A DNA stretch of 19,383 nucleotides from contig NW_003122412.1 in assembly GCF_000003605.2 (NCBI RefSeq), forward strand, positions 189,313 to 208,695. The letters are read 5' to 3'. Of this stretch, positions 18,501-19,383 are shown in pieces. Position numbers and translations under genes: made by a program. Source of the DNA: Saccoglossus kowalevskii. Its lineage: Eukaryota > Hemichordata > Enteropneusta > Harrimaniidae. The notes beneath the pieces were generated by a model. That model was not told where the DNA came from and searched no databases. It saw only the letters and a program-made list of their open reading frames with translations. How positions within the stretch are numbered: position 1 is the first letter of the stretch; each line of letters begins with the position of its first letter.

Positions 18501-18995
18501 TTACTTGGTTACTTTACTCGCTTACTAACTCAACTCATGTTTGCAGAAATATATTCTGCATGTCGTTTGTGACGTCAGATGATTCGACTTGCGCATGTCT
18601 GTTTATTCGCTGTATGCCCGCGTACTTTGCATGCTATTTGAAGCCGTCCATCTGGACGGTTAATAAGGCGTTGCGTGGTGTGCGTCCTTACAATGACGGG
18701 GTGTTTTGTTGCAGTTCGAATCCCATTGCATTGCGTGTCTATATGTGCAAAATACGCCTGTAATAATTATTTGTATTCACTTCAACTCACTCAATCACCC
18801 CCGTTTACTTGTTTACTGACTGAATCGATCAATCAATCAATCAGTCAATCACGTGCATATTTAATTACCACGCACCTCCGTAATAGTTGTCAATGTCTTC
18901 AGTTATCACTTTTTCCATTTCCTCTTCAGACTCAAATTTCGTCTCAACCAGTGGTACTTGAATAAGGAGGGACACTTCTCGCATCATTCGCGTTG
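471..18995 (-). CDS. ABCA3-like: ABCA3-like ABC transporter gene, 36 coding exons, 5'-partial
   Basis: Full-transporter ABC subfamily A protein. Family members are membrane proteins with two membrane domains and two ATPase domains that use ATP to move phospholipids or sterols; mammalian ABCA3 loads surfactant lipid into lamellar bodies. Substrate and membrane here are inferred only from the family. Joined exons give about 1698 residues plus a stop. Seen directly: Walker [11 protein letters not shown] and GINGAGKTTS, Q-loops CPQHN and CPQFD, signatures LSGGM and YSGGN, Walker B VMLDE and LFLDE, H-loops TTHSM and TSHSM, and ABCA features such as [18 protein letters not shown] and [11 protein letters not shown]. 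The last resembles the ABCA3 segment GQFGVPQPWYF. Exon boundaries were set by GT-AG sites and reading phase; all junctions fit except exon 17/18. The start codon and first transmembrane helix are missing to the right of the window. Orthology to ABCA3 rather than another ABCA member is likely but needs a tree. Confidence 0.93.
735..1230. repeat. degenerate minisatellite, unit about 35 bp, in intron 35
   Basis: The 729-bp intron 534-1262 is mostly imperfect tandem copies built on a unit resembling ATCTCAACTCATCACCATGG followed by ACACATGGAAGAAG. Four units form a longer period: TACACTCGTCACYATGGACA recurs at 941 and 1080, 139 bp apart. Copies are well diverged. Short plus-strand open frames here follow from the repeat and are not taken as genes. 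Confidence 0.85.
1263..1388 (-). CDS. ABCA3-like: exon 35: regulatory domain 2, [11 protein letters not shown]
   Basis: Model residues 1637-1678. [20 protein letters not shown] and [12 protein letters not shown] match the end of ABCA3 (GDLSWAKVFGI-type block, DDYSVSQISLEQ). Phase 0 at both ends. Acceptor TTTTCCAG, donor GTAAAT. Confidence 0.96.
1673..1787 (-). CDS. ABCA3-like: exon 34: regulatory domain 2
   Basis: Model residues 1598-1636. [12 protein letters not shown] begins regulatory domain 2 (FGSGYSLRAKV in ABCA3), and [12 protein letters not shown] matches TFPGSVLEDEHQ. Acceptor GTCTCTAG, donor GTAAGT, phase 0 out. Confidence 0.96.
1952..2044 (-). CDS. ABCA3-like: exon 33: end of NBD2
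   Basis: Model residues 1567-1597. [20 protein letters not shown] is almost identical to ABCA3 [20 protein letters not shown], and [10 protein letters not shown] follows. Leaves in phase 2 at the arginine codon before FGKGYSL. Acceptor CACAATAG, donor GTTAGA. Confidence 0.97.
2165..2268 (-). CDS. ABCA3-like: exon 32: NBD2 Walker B glutamate, D-loop, switch histidine
   Basis: Model residues 1533-1566. [19 protein letters not shown] holds the catalytic glutamate and D-loop; SVVLTSH ends with the switch histidine. Phase 2 out, splitting the serine of TSHSM. Acceptor CCCTTCAG, donor GTAAAG. Confidence 0.97.
2371..2437 (-). CDS. ABCA3-like: exon 31: NBD2 signature and start of Walker B
   Basis: Model residues 1510-1532. 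[16 protein letters not shown] is the signature and the following helix; PPILFL starts Walker B. The intron separates Walker B hydrophobics from the DE. Acceptor CTGTTAG, donor GTAAGT. Confidence 0.97.
2530..2687 (-). CDS. ABCA3-like: exon 30: NBD2 helical subdomain
   Basis: Model residues 1458-1509. [20 protein letters not shown] then RGIP is the standard ABCA sequence ([20 protein letters not shown] in ABCA3). It ends GDY, with the serine of the YSGGN signature split in phase 2. Acceptor TTTGTGCAG, donor GTAATT. Confidence 0.97.
2893..2922 (-). CDS. ABCA3-like: exon 29: 30-nt microexon encoding the NBD2 Q-loop
   Basis: Ten codons, [10 protein letters not shown], exactly matching the ABCA3 block [10 protein letters not shown] before FDALLD. 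Acceptor TTCAAACAG, donor GTATGA. Without it, exon 28 would join exon 30 in frame but lack the Q-loop glutamine. Homology on both sides makes the call strong despite its size. Confidence 0.95.
2923..3248 (-). other. GC-AG intron 28, otherwise featureless
   Basis: Intron of 326 bp between exon 28 and the microexon, starting GCAAGC and ending TTCAAACAG. AT-rich; no repeat or open frame of note. Confidence 0.8.
3249..3352 (-). CDS. ABCA3-like: exon 28: NBD2 Walker A second half; GC donor
   Basis: Model residues 1413-1447. It completes Walker A ([16 protein letters not shown]), then [17 protein letters not shown]. Acceptor ACTTTAG. The 3' edge has no GT: the exon ends CAG followed by GCAAGC, which fits the GC-AG intron class, and the frame with exon 29 is exact. 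Confidence 0.93.
3564..3768 (-). CDS. ABCA3-like: exon 27: NBD2 start, first half of Walker A
   Basis: Model residues 1345-1412. [11 protein letters not shown] resembles [19 protein letters not shown] supplies the first strand and the A-loop tyrosine, and [14 protein letters not shown] begins Walker A. The intron splits the glycine codon inside Walker A (phase 1). Acceptor CCTTTCAG, donor GTAATG. Confidence 0.96.
3959..4021 (-). CDS. ABCA3-like: exon 26: short linker before NBD2
   Basis: Model residues 1324-1344, a small 63-nt exon. [20 protein letters not shown] plus a final D is a cytoplasmic linker. The proline and serine content and position match the ABCA linker that precedes the DVADERTRI segment. 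Acceptor ATCATAG, donor GTAAGT, phase 0 at both ends. Confidence 0.88.
4316..4641. mobile_element. inverted-repeat element (MITE-like), 326 bp, in intron 25
   Basis: The 802-bp intron 4022-4823 contains two inverted copies of a sequence like AGCRGGCGCAAACRAGATTC: 4316-4341 and, in reverse complement, 4615-4641, matching at 22 of 26 positions. A TGACTCC block follows inside both ends with an offset. There is no coding capacity and no clear target-site duplication. Fits an old non-autonomous DNA transposon. Confidence 0.6.
4824..4962 (-). CDS. ABCA3-like: exon 25: last helix of membrane domain 2
   Basis: Model residues 1277-1323. [17 protein letters not shown] corresponds to QYQENFYAWSAPGVGRF of ABCA3, then the last helix ([18 protein letters not shown]). 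Acceptor ATATACAG, donor GTTGGT, phase 0 out. Confidence 0.95.
4963..6102 (-). other. intron 24, 1140 bp, unassigned
   Basis: No exon of the transporter falls here: exons 24 and 25 join exactly in phase. The stretch 5570-5960 looks richer in G and C than its surroundings and has a plus-strand open frame of about 100 codons, but I recognise no protein family in it. It may be an old inserted element. Confidence 0.5.
6103..6269 (-). CDS. ABCA3-like: exon 24: membrane domain 2, LPTHCLG motif
   Basis: Model residues 1222-1276. A helix ([12 protein letters not shown]) is followed by [20 protein letters not shown], equivalent to HVFLVLPNHCLGMAVSSF in ABCA3, and QQCTASQ. The codon for the last isoleucine is split (phase 2). 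Donor GTAAAT; a stop codon lies just past the boundary in the unspliced frame. Confidence 0.95.
6373..6483 (-). CDS. ABCA3-like: exon 23: membrane domain 2 helices
   Basis: Model residues 1185-1221. [18 protein letters not shown] resembles the ABCA3 LLYGWAIIPLMYLMNFFF segment. A helix [11 protein letters not shown] follows. Phase 0 at both ends. Acceptor TTTTAG, donor GTAAGA. Confidence 0.96.
6722..6892 (-). CDS. ABCA3-like: exon 22: membrane domain 2, QFVSG motif
   Basis: Model residues 1128-1184. [20 protein letters not shown] is the hallmark of the second half (HVQFVSGVHVASFWLSAL in ABCA3). [21 protein letters not shown] contains the next helix. Phase 0 at both ends. Acceptor TACCAG, donor GTAGGT. 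Confidence 0.97.
6950..8568. repeat. AT-rich satellite, 29-bp unit and 85-bp higher-order repeat, in intron 21
   Basis: Fills almost all of the 1689-bp intron 6893-8581. The left part (to about 7210) is a monomeric array of 29 bp, with units like TATATATCCTATTAATATRC followed by ATATGTTTC. From about 7230 onward three diverged monomers alternate: one with GAGTATAC, one with CCCATTAACATAC, one with CCTATTAATATGC. They form a unit of 84-85 bp (GAGTATAC at 7258, 7342 and 7427), repeated about 15 times with few changes. Confidence 0.95.
8582..8692 (-). CDS. ABCA3-like: exon 21: membrane domain 2, helix after extracellular domain 2
   Basis: Model residues 1091-1127. A single hydrophobic helix ([20 protein letters not shown]) ends in FLIQEKTSK, which faces the cytoplasm. 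Phase 0 at both ends. Acceptor TTTCACAG, donor GTGAGT. The AT-rich satellite begins about a dozen bases past this donor. Confidence 0.95.
8693..9247 (-). other. intron 20, 555 bp
   Basis: Nothing recognised: no exon-like open frame with homology, no clear repeat. Confidence 0.5.
9248..9370 (-). CDS. ABCA3-like: exon 20: extracellular domain 2, [14 protein letters not shown] block
   Basis: Model residues 1050-1090. Joined to exon 19 it reads [18 protein letters not shown], matching ABCA3 FNNQAYHSPATALAVVDN. VTNHPLP follows, as in SNFPQP. Phase 0 at both ends. Acceptor CGTTCCAG, donor GTAAGT; an internal AG was rejected because it would drop the conserved PYHAS. Confidence 0.94.
9455..9640. 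repeat. palindrome with triplicated right arm in intron 19
   Basis: A perfect 70-bp palindrome (9470-9539) is centred between 9504 and 9505. Its right arm is repeated in tandem with a 43-bp period (CTTCAACTC at 9509, 9552, 9595). The outermost ends, 9455-9504 and 9591-9640, pair over 50 bp with one mismatch. It occupies most of the 281-bp intron and ends 11 bp from the start of exon 19. Confidence 0.95.
9652..9847 (-). CDS. ABCA3-like: exon 19: extracellular domain 2
   Basis: Model residues 984-1049. [20 protein letters not shown] is followed by a polar region and ITVWYSNQ, which aligns with the conserved ABCA block before NQAYHS. Acceptor ACTATAG, donor GTACCT, phase 0 out. The donor lies 11 nt from a large palindrome in the next intron. 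Confidence 0.93.
10034..10125 (-). CDS. ABCA3-like: exon 18: extracellular domain 2, cysteine-rich part
   Basis: Model residues 954-983, carrying [20 protein letters not shown], with three cysteines. The left edge (donor GTAGGT at 10032-10033) is secure. The right edge is not: 10125 uses a pyrimidine-poor acceptor (TGAAAG) but keeps frame with the strong exon 17 donor. The better acceptor CTGCAG would end the exon at 10109 and needs exon 17 to use a weak donor. The reading frame itself is clear from the homology-like pattern and from exon 19. Confidence 0.75.
10126..10449 (-). other. intron 17, 324 bp
   Basis: No repeat or conserved open frame seen. A small extra exon here could in principle resolve the exon 17/18 phase problem, but I could not identify one. 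Confidence 0.4.
10450..10623 (-). CDS. ABCA3-like: exon 17: extracellular domain 2, cysteine-rich part
   Basis: Model residues 896-953. It includes [15 protein letters not shown] and [18 protein letters not shown]. The CC pair and later cysteines probably form disulfides in the extracellular/lumenal domain, and NIT is a possible N-glycan site. Donor GTGAGT is strong, phase 0. The junction with exon 18 is uncertain: the best-looking acceptor of exon 18 needs phase 1. A weaker donor nearby would give that phase. Confidence 0.85.
10762..11039 (-). CDS. ABCA3-like: exon 16: first helix of membrane domain 2
   Basis: Model residues 803-895. [20 protein letters not shown] is the basic segment typical of the entry to the second membrane domain, and the helix [17 protein letters not shown] follows. 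The remainder enters extracellular domain 2. Acceptor TTACAG, donor GTAAAC, phase 0 out. Confidence 0.95.
11040..11395 (-). other. intron 15, 356 bp
   Basis: Moderate GC; two copies of CAGTGTAAC near 11200-11225. No other structure recognised. Confidence 0.5.
11396..11719 (-). CDS. ABCA3-like: exon 15: end of regulatory domain 1 and acidic linker
   Basis: Model residues 695-802. [20 protein letters not shown] is the conserved end of regulatory domain 1. After it come about 80 residues rich in D, E, N, S and G (for example [18 protein letters not shown]), a probably disordered cytoplasmic linker to membrane domain 2 with many possible phosphorylation sites. Longest exon at 324 nt. The acceptor (TTTTAAAAG) is weak, but the phase and homology fix it. 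Donor GTGGGT. Confidence 0.95.
11804..11826. repeat. short (GTGAT)n microsatellite in intron 14
   Basis: Four to five copies of a GTGAT pentamer with one substitution (GCGAT). Confidence 0.85.
11973..12157 (-). CDS. ABCA3-like: exon 14: regulatory domain 1
   Basis: Model residues 633-694. [16 protein letters not shown] opens regulatory domain 1, and [15 protein letters not shown] matches ESSAGAELSFILPRES of ABCA3. Acceptor ATGCAG, donor GTGAAT, phase 1 out. Confidence 0.96.
12158..12990 (-). other. intron 13, 833 bp
   Basis: Very AT-rich with no open frame, inverted repeat or tandem repeat that I could support. Confidence 0.5.
12991..13080 (-). CDS. ABCA3-like: exon 13: end of NBD1
   Basis: Model residues 603-632. 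[20 protein letters not shown] is the standard ABCA sequence after the H-loop, and FLKN follows. Leaves in phase 2, splitting the arginine codon before FGIGYHL. Acceptor AATACAG, donor GTAAAT. Confidence 0.96.
13247..13393 (-). CDS. ABCA3-like: exon 12: NBD1 Walker B, D-loop and H-loop
   Basis: Model residues 554-602. [13 protein letters not shown] holds Walker B with the catalytic glutamate and the D-loop; IILTTHS leads to the switch histidine. The methionine codon of THSM is split by the intron. Acceptor TTTTCAG, donor GTGAGT, which is the choice that preserves frame. Confidence 0.97.
13600..13718 (-). CDS. ABCA3-like: exon 11: NBD1 helical subdomain and signature motif
   Basis: Model residues 515-553. 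The helical subdomain ends in [10 protein letters not shown], the ABC signature of NBD1, and the intron falls just after it (phase 2). Acceptor TTGCACAG, donor GTATGT. Confidence 0.96.
13958..14239 (-). CDS. ABCA3-like: exon 10: NBD1 Walker A and Q-loop
   Basis: Model residues 421-514. It carries Walker A ([12 protein letters not shown]), the conserved [10 protein letters not shown], and the Q-loop [20 protein letters not shown]. Both lysine and glutamine needed for ATP and magnesium binding are present. Phase 0 at both ends. Acceptor CTTTTAG, donor GTAAGT. At 282 nt it is one of the larger exons. Confidence 0.97.
14409..14448 (+). other. hammerhead-ribozyme-like relic in intron 9
   Basis: In intron 14240-14587, CCGAAGA, then a GGG/CCC stem, GAAAC and a perfect ACTATT/AATAGT hairpin follow the order of a hammerhead core (CTGANGA, stem II, GAAA, stem III). 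One core base differs (C for U4), an extra A precedes the GGG, and I see no stem I. It may be a decayed retroelement ribozyme or chance. Confidence 0.25.
14505..14561. repeat. two-copy 28-bp tandem repeat in intron 9
   Basis: Two adjacent diverged copies sharing TAAATAT, CATGTTGC and TATAATTT, period 28 bp, close to the exon 9 donor. Confidence 0.7.
14588..14683 (-). CDS. ABCA3-like: exon 9: linker and first strand of NBD1
   Basis: Model residues 389-420. A polar acidic linker ([11 protein letters not shown]) leads to [11 protein letters not shown], the first strand of nucleotide-binding domain 1. The tyrosine of KKVY is in the position of the A-loop aromatic that stacks on adenine. Phase 0 at both ends. 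Acceptor TCCACAG, donor GTGAGT. Confidence 0.94.
14684..15104 (-). other. intron 8, 421 bp
   Basis: Nothing recognised beyond AT-rich sequence. The open frame on the plus strand has no recognisable content. Confidence 0.5.
15105..15231 (-). CDS. ABCA3-like: exon 8: membrane domain 1 exit, [11 protein letters not shown] motif
   Basis: Model residues 346-388. [19 protein letters not shown] is the diagnostic ABCA segment after the last helix of the first half and resembles ABCA3 most closely; KSYWTG follows. The rest is a polar linker rich in K, E, N and T. Acceptor CTGTAG, donor GTATGT, phase 0 out. Confidence 0.96.
15364..15624. mobile_element. inverted-repeat element (MITE-like), 261 bp, in intron 7
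   Basis: Ends 15364-15385 and 15603-15624 are inverted copies of TAGAGGGCGCGATTTWTAG plus AAA (21 of 22 matching); weaker similarity continues about 10 bp inward. The interior has an 8-bp stem ATCGACGG/CCGTCGAT near 15386-15412 and a TGACGTCA at 15578. No coding capacity and no obvious target-site duplication. Lies in the 586-bp intron 15232-15817. Confidence 0.65.
15818..16018 (-). CDS. ABCA3-like: exon 7: membrane domain 1, last helices
   Basis: Model residues 279-345. It starts [20 protein letters not shown], like [20 protein letters not shown] in ABCA3, and ends with a helix containing [20 protein letters not shown]. Enters in phase 2, leaves in phase 2. Acceptor ATTCAG, donor GTAAAG. 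Confidence 0.95.
16221..16423 (-). CDS. ABCA3-like: exon 6: membrane domain 1 helices
   Basis: Model residues 212-278. Two hydrophobic helices (around [16 protein letters not shown] and [17 protein letters not shown]) flank the conserved [10 protein letters not shown] motif, equivalent to STFFSKANMA in ABCA3. It ends in phase 2; donor GTATGT is the choice that keeps frame with exon 7, and a GT four bases downstream would not. Confidence 0.95.
16424..17008 (-). other. intron 5, 585 bp
   Basis: No exon. Contains small repeats of AACGC/AAAAACGC around 16771-16800 and two sequences like an NRF1 site (TGCGCATGTGCG near 16743, GCATGCGCA near 16843). Functional meaning is unproven. Confidence 0.4.
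17009..17152 (-). CDS. ABCA3-like: exon 5: intracellular coupling segment and next helix
   Basis: Model residues 164-211. [20 protein letters not shown] is the hallmark ABCA cytoplasmic loop (EKERRLKEYMRMMGL in ABCA3), which family structures place against the ATPase domain. A hydrophobic helix with [14 protein letters not shown] follows. Phase 0 at both ends, acceptor TTTTGTAG, donor GTAGCG. Confidence 0.96.
17245..17355 (-). CDS. ABCA3-like: exon 4: start of membrane domain 1 (second transmembrane helix)
   Basis: Model residues 127-163. [12 protein letters not shown] matches ABCA3 RFPYPPFIADPF, the boundary between extracellular domain 1 and the next transmembrane helix. The hydrophobic run [16 protein letters not shown] is that helix. 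Phase 0 at both ends, acceptor ATTTCAG, donor GTAAGT. Confidence 0.96.
17356..18082 (-). other. intron 3, 727 bp
   Basis: No exon-like homology; exons 3 and 4 join in phase. GCGTGACG occurs twice near 17733-17761, and one TGACGTCA lies at 17380. Otherwise nothing recognised. Confidence 0.5.
18083..18200 (-). CDS. ABCA3-like: exon 3: extracellular domain 1, membrane-proximal
   Basis: Model residues 87-126. It contains [15 protein letters not shown], which corresponds to the conserved ABCA3 block FLAVQHAVDRAIMEY, and ends MVGIRREVQ, leading into the RYPYP motif of exon 4. Acceptor ATTGCAG, donor GTAACA, ends in phase 0. Confidence 0.95.
18298..18439 (-). CDS. ABCA3-like: exon 2: extracellular domain 1
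   Basis: Model residues 40-86. It opens with [16 protein letters not shown], matching the ABCA3 AVVFEHPF segment, then YRIRLSS and [10 protein letters not shown]. Acceptor TTACTTCAG and donor GTAAGT are both strong, and the phases (1 in, 2 out) join cleanly to exons 1 and 3. The NDS motif is a possible N-glycosylation site in the lumenal/extracellular domain. Confidence 0.93.
18645..18850 (+). mobile_element. candidate tRNA-derived SINE in intron 1
   Basis: TGGACGGTTAATAAGGCGTT (18653-18672) resembles the A box and D arm of a class II (Leu/Ser) tRNA, and GTTCGAATCCC (18714-18724) matches the B box. The 41-base gap suits a long variable arm. The arms do not fold cleanly, so it is not a functional tRNA. 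About 100 bp later it ends in an (ATCA)n run (18828-18850), as many SINE tails do. The intron is 18440-18875. Confidence 0.5.
18828..18850. repeat. (ATCA)n microsatellite
   Basis: About five and a half tetranucleotide copies with one substitution, 25 bp from the exon 1 donor. Confidence 0.85.
18876..18995 (-). CDS. ABCA3-like: exon 1 in window: extracellular domain 1, N-terminal part
   Basis: Encodes model residues 1-39, including [20 protein letters not shown], which aligns with the ABCA3 region FPSEKDFEDYIR shortly after the first transmembrane helix. The donor is GTGCGT. The acceptor (TTGAACAG) has a poor pyrimidine tract, so the 5' edge is less certain than the 3' edge. It begins inside a codon (2 nt carried), so at least one coding exon lies upstream, outside the window. 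Confidence 0.75.
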
Positions 18996-19383
18996 CTGTT
19001 CAAAATGAACCAATCAGCAACACAATGAATATATTTCCGTTGTTCTCCTTAATGTTTAAATATGATTATTTTTCGTTTGTATATTCCCACCTTGTTAAAT
19101 GAGGATGATATAACAACTTAATGCTAACATTCAAGTATTTACATATCTGTCCCACCCCTGAAGTGGTAGTAGTCTATTTTAAGTGCGGACGTGAGCAATA
19201 TATTGGATACTCAAGTGAAACAACAGGATTTTCTATTATTTATGTGCACGTGGTTAAAAATGCGTAAAATGCACCACAGATTATTCCTGTTTCCTATTTC
19301 AAATAAAGGATAGAGTAGCAAGTTGTAAAAGTTATAAAAGGACCCGAAATGACTTCGTAATTTGAGATTTGTTACTGTATGGT
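18996..19383 (-). other. upstream intron, partial
   Basis: No coding exon, start codon context or promoter signal could be supported. Because exon 1 starts inside a codon, this is intron and the gene continues to the right. Confidence 0.6.

Noticed and set aside
18643-18737. Functional tRNA gene
   Set aside because: A and B boxes are present, but the T stem and acceptor stem do not pair; better explained as a tRNA-derived element or pseudogene.

Overview
The window is animal nuclear DNA carrying most of one intron-rich gene on the minus strand: an ABC transporter of subfamily A, closest to ABCA3 among the members I can recall. No bacterial-style genes, operons or RNA operons are present. The AT-rich base composition, canonical GT-AG introns of about 100-1700 bp, and the simple repeats and short mobile elements inside the introns suggest an invertebrate metazoan. 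I cannot name the species or phylum.

Reading 5' to 3' on the minus strand (from high to low coordinates), I could assemble 36 coding exons from 18995 down to a stop codon at 471. The splice phases agree at every junction except one (exon 17/18), which has competing solutions. The joined exons encode about 1698 residues, against about 1704 for human ABCA3 (length from memory), so only a short N-terminal part, with the start codon and first transmembrane helix, lies beyond the right edge. Order of domains: extracellular domain 1 (exons 1-3), membrane domain 1 (4-8), nucleotide-binding domain 1 (9-14), regulatory domain 1 and an acidic linker (14-15), membrane domain 2 with a cysteine-rich extracellular domain 2 (16-25), nucleotide-binding domain 2 (26-33), regulatory domain 2 and the C-terminus (34-36). 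Walker A, Q-loop, signature, Walker B and H-loop residues are intact in both halves, so this looks like a working full-length lipid-exporter type gene. A candidate poly(A) signal follows at 303-308.

The introns hold most of the unusual structure: a degenerate minisatellite of about 35 bp (735-1230), an inverted-repeat element (4316-4641), an AT-rich satellite with a 29-bp unit that passes into an 85-bp higher-order repeat (6950-8568), a palindrome with a triplicated arm beside a splice donor (9455-9640), a hammerhead-like relic (14409-14448), a second inverted-repeat element (15364-15624), and a possible tRNA-derived SINE ending in a tetranucleotide tail (18645-18850). The gene also has a GC-AG intron directly upstream of a 30-nt microexon that encodes the Q-loop of the second ATPase domain.

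I found no convincing new multi-gene system. The points most worth checking are the microexon/GC-AG pair, the hairpin next to the exon 19 donor, and the unusual C-terminus.
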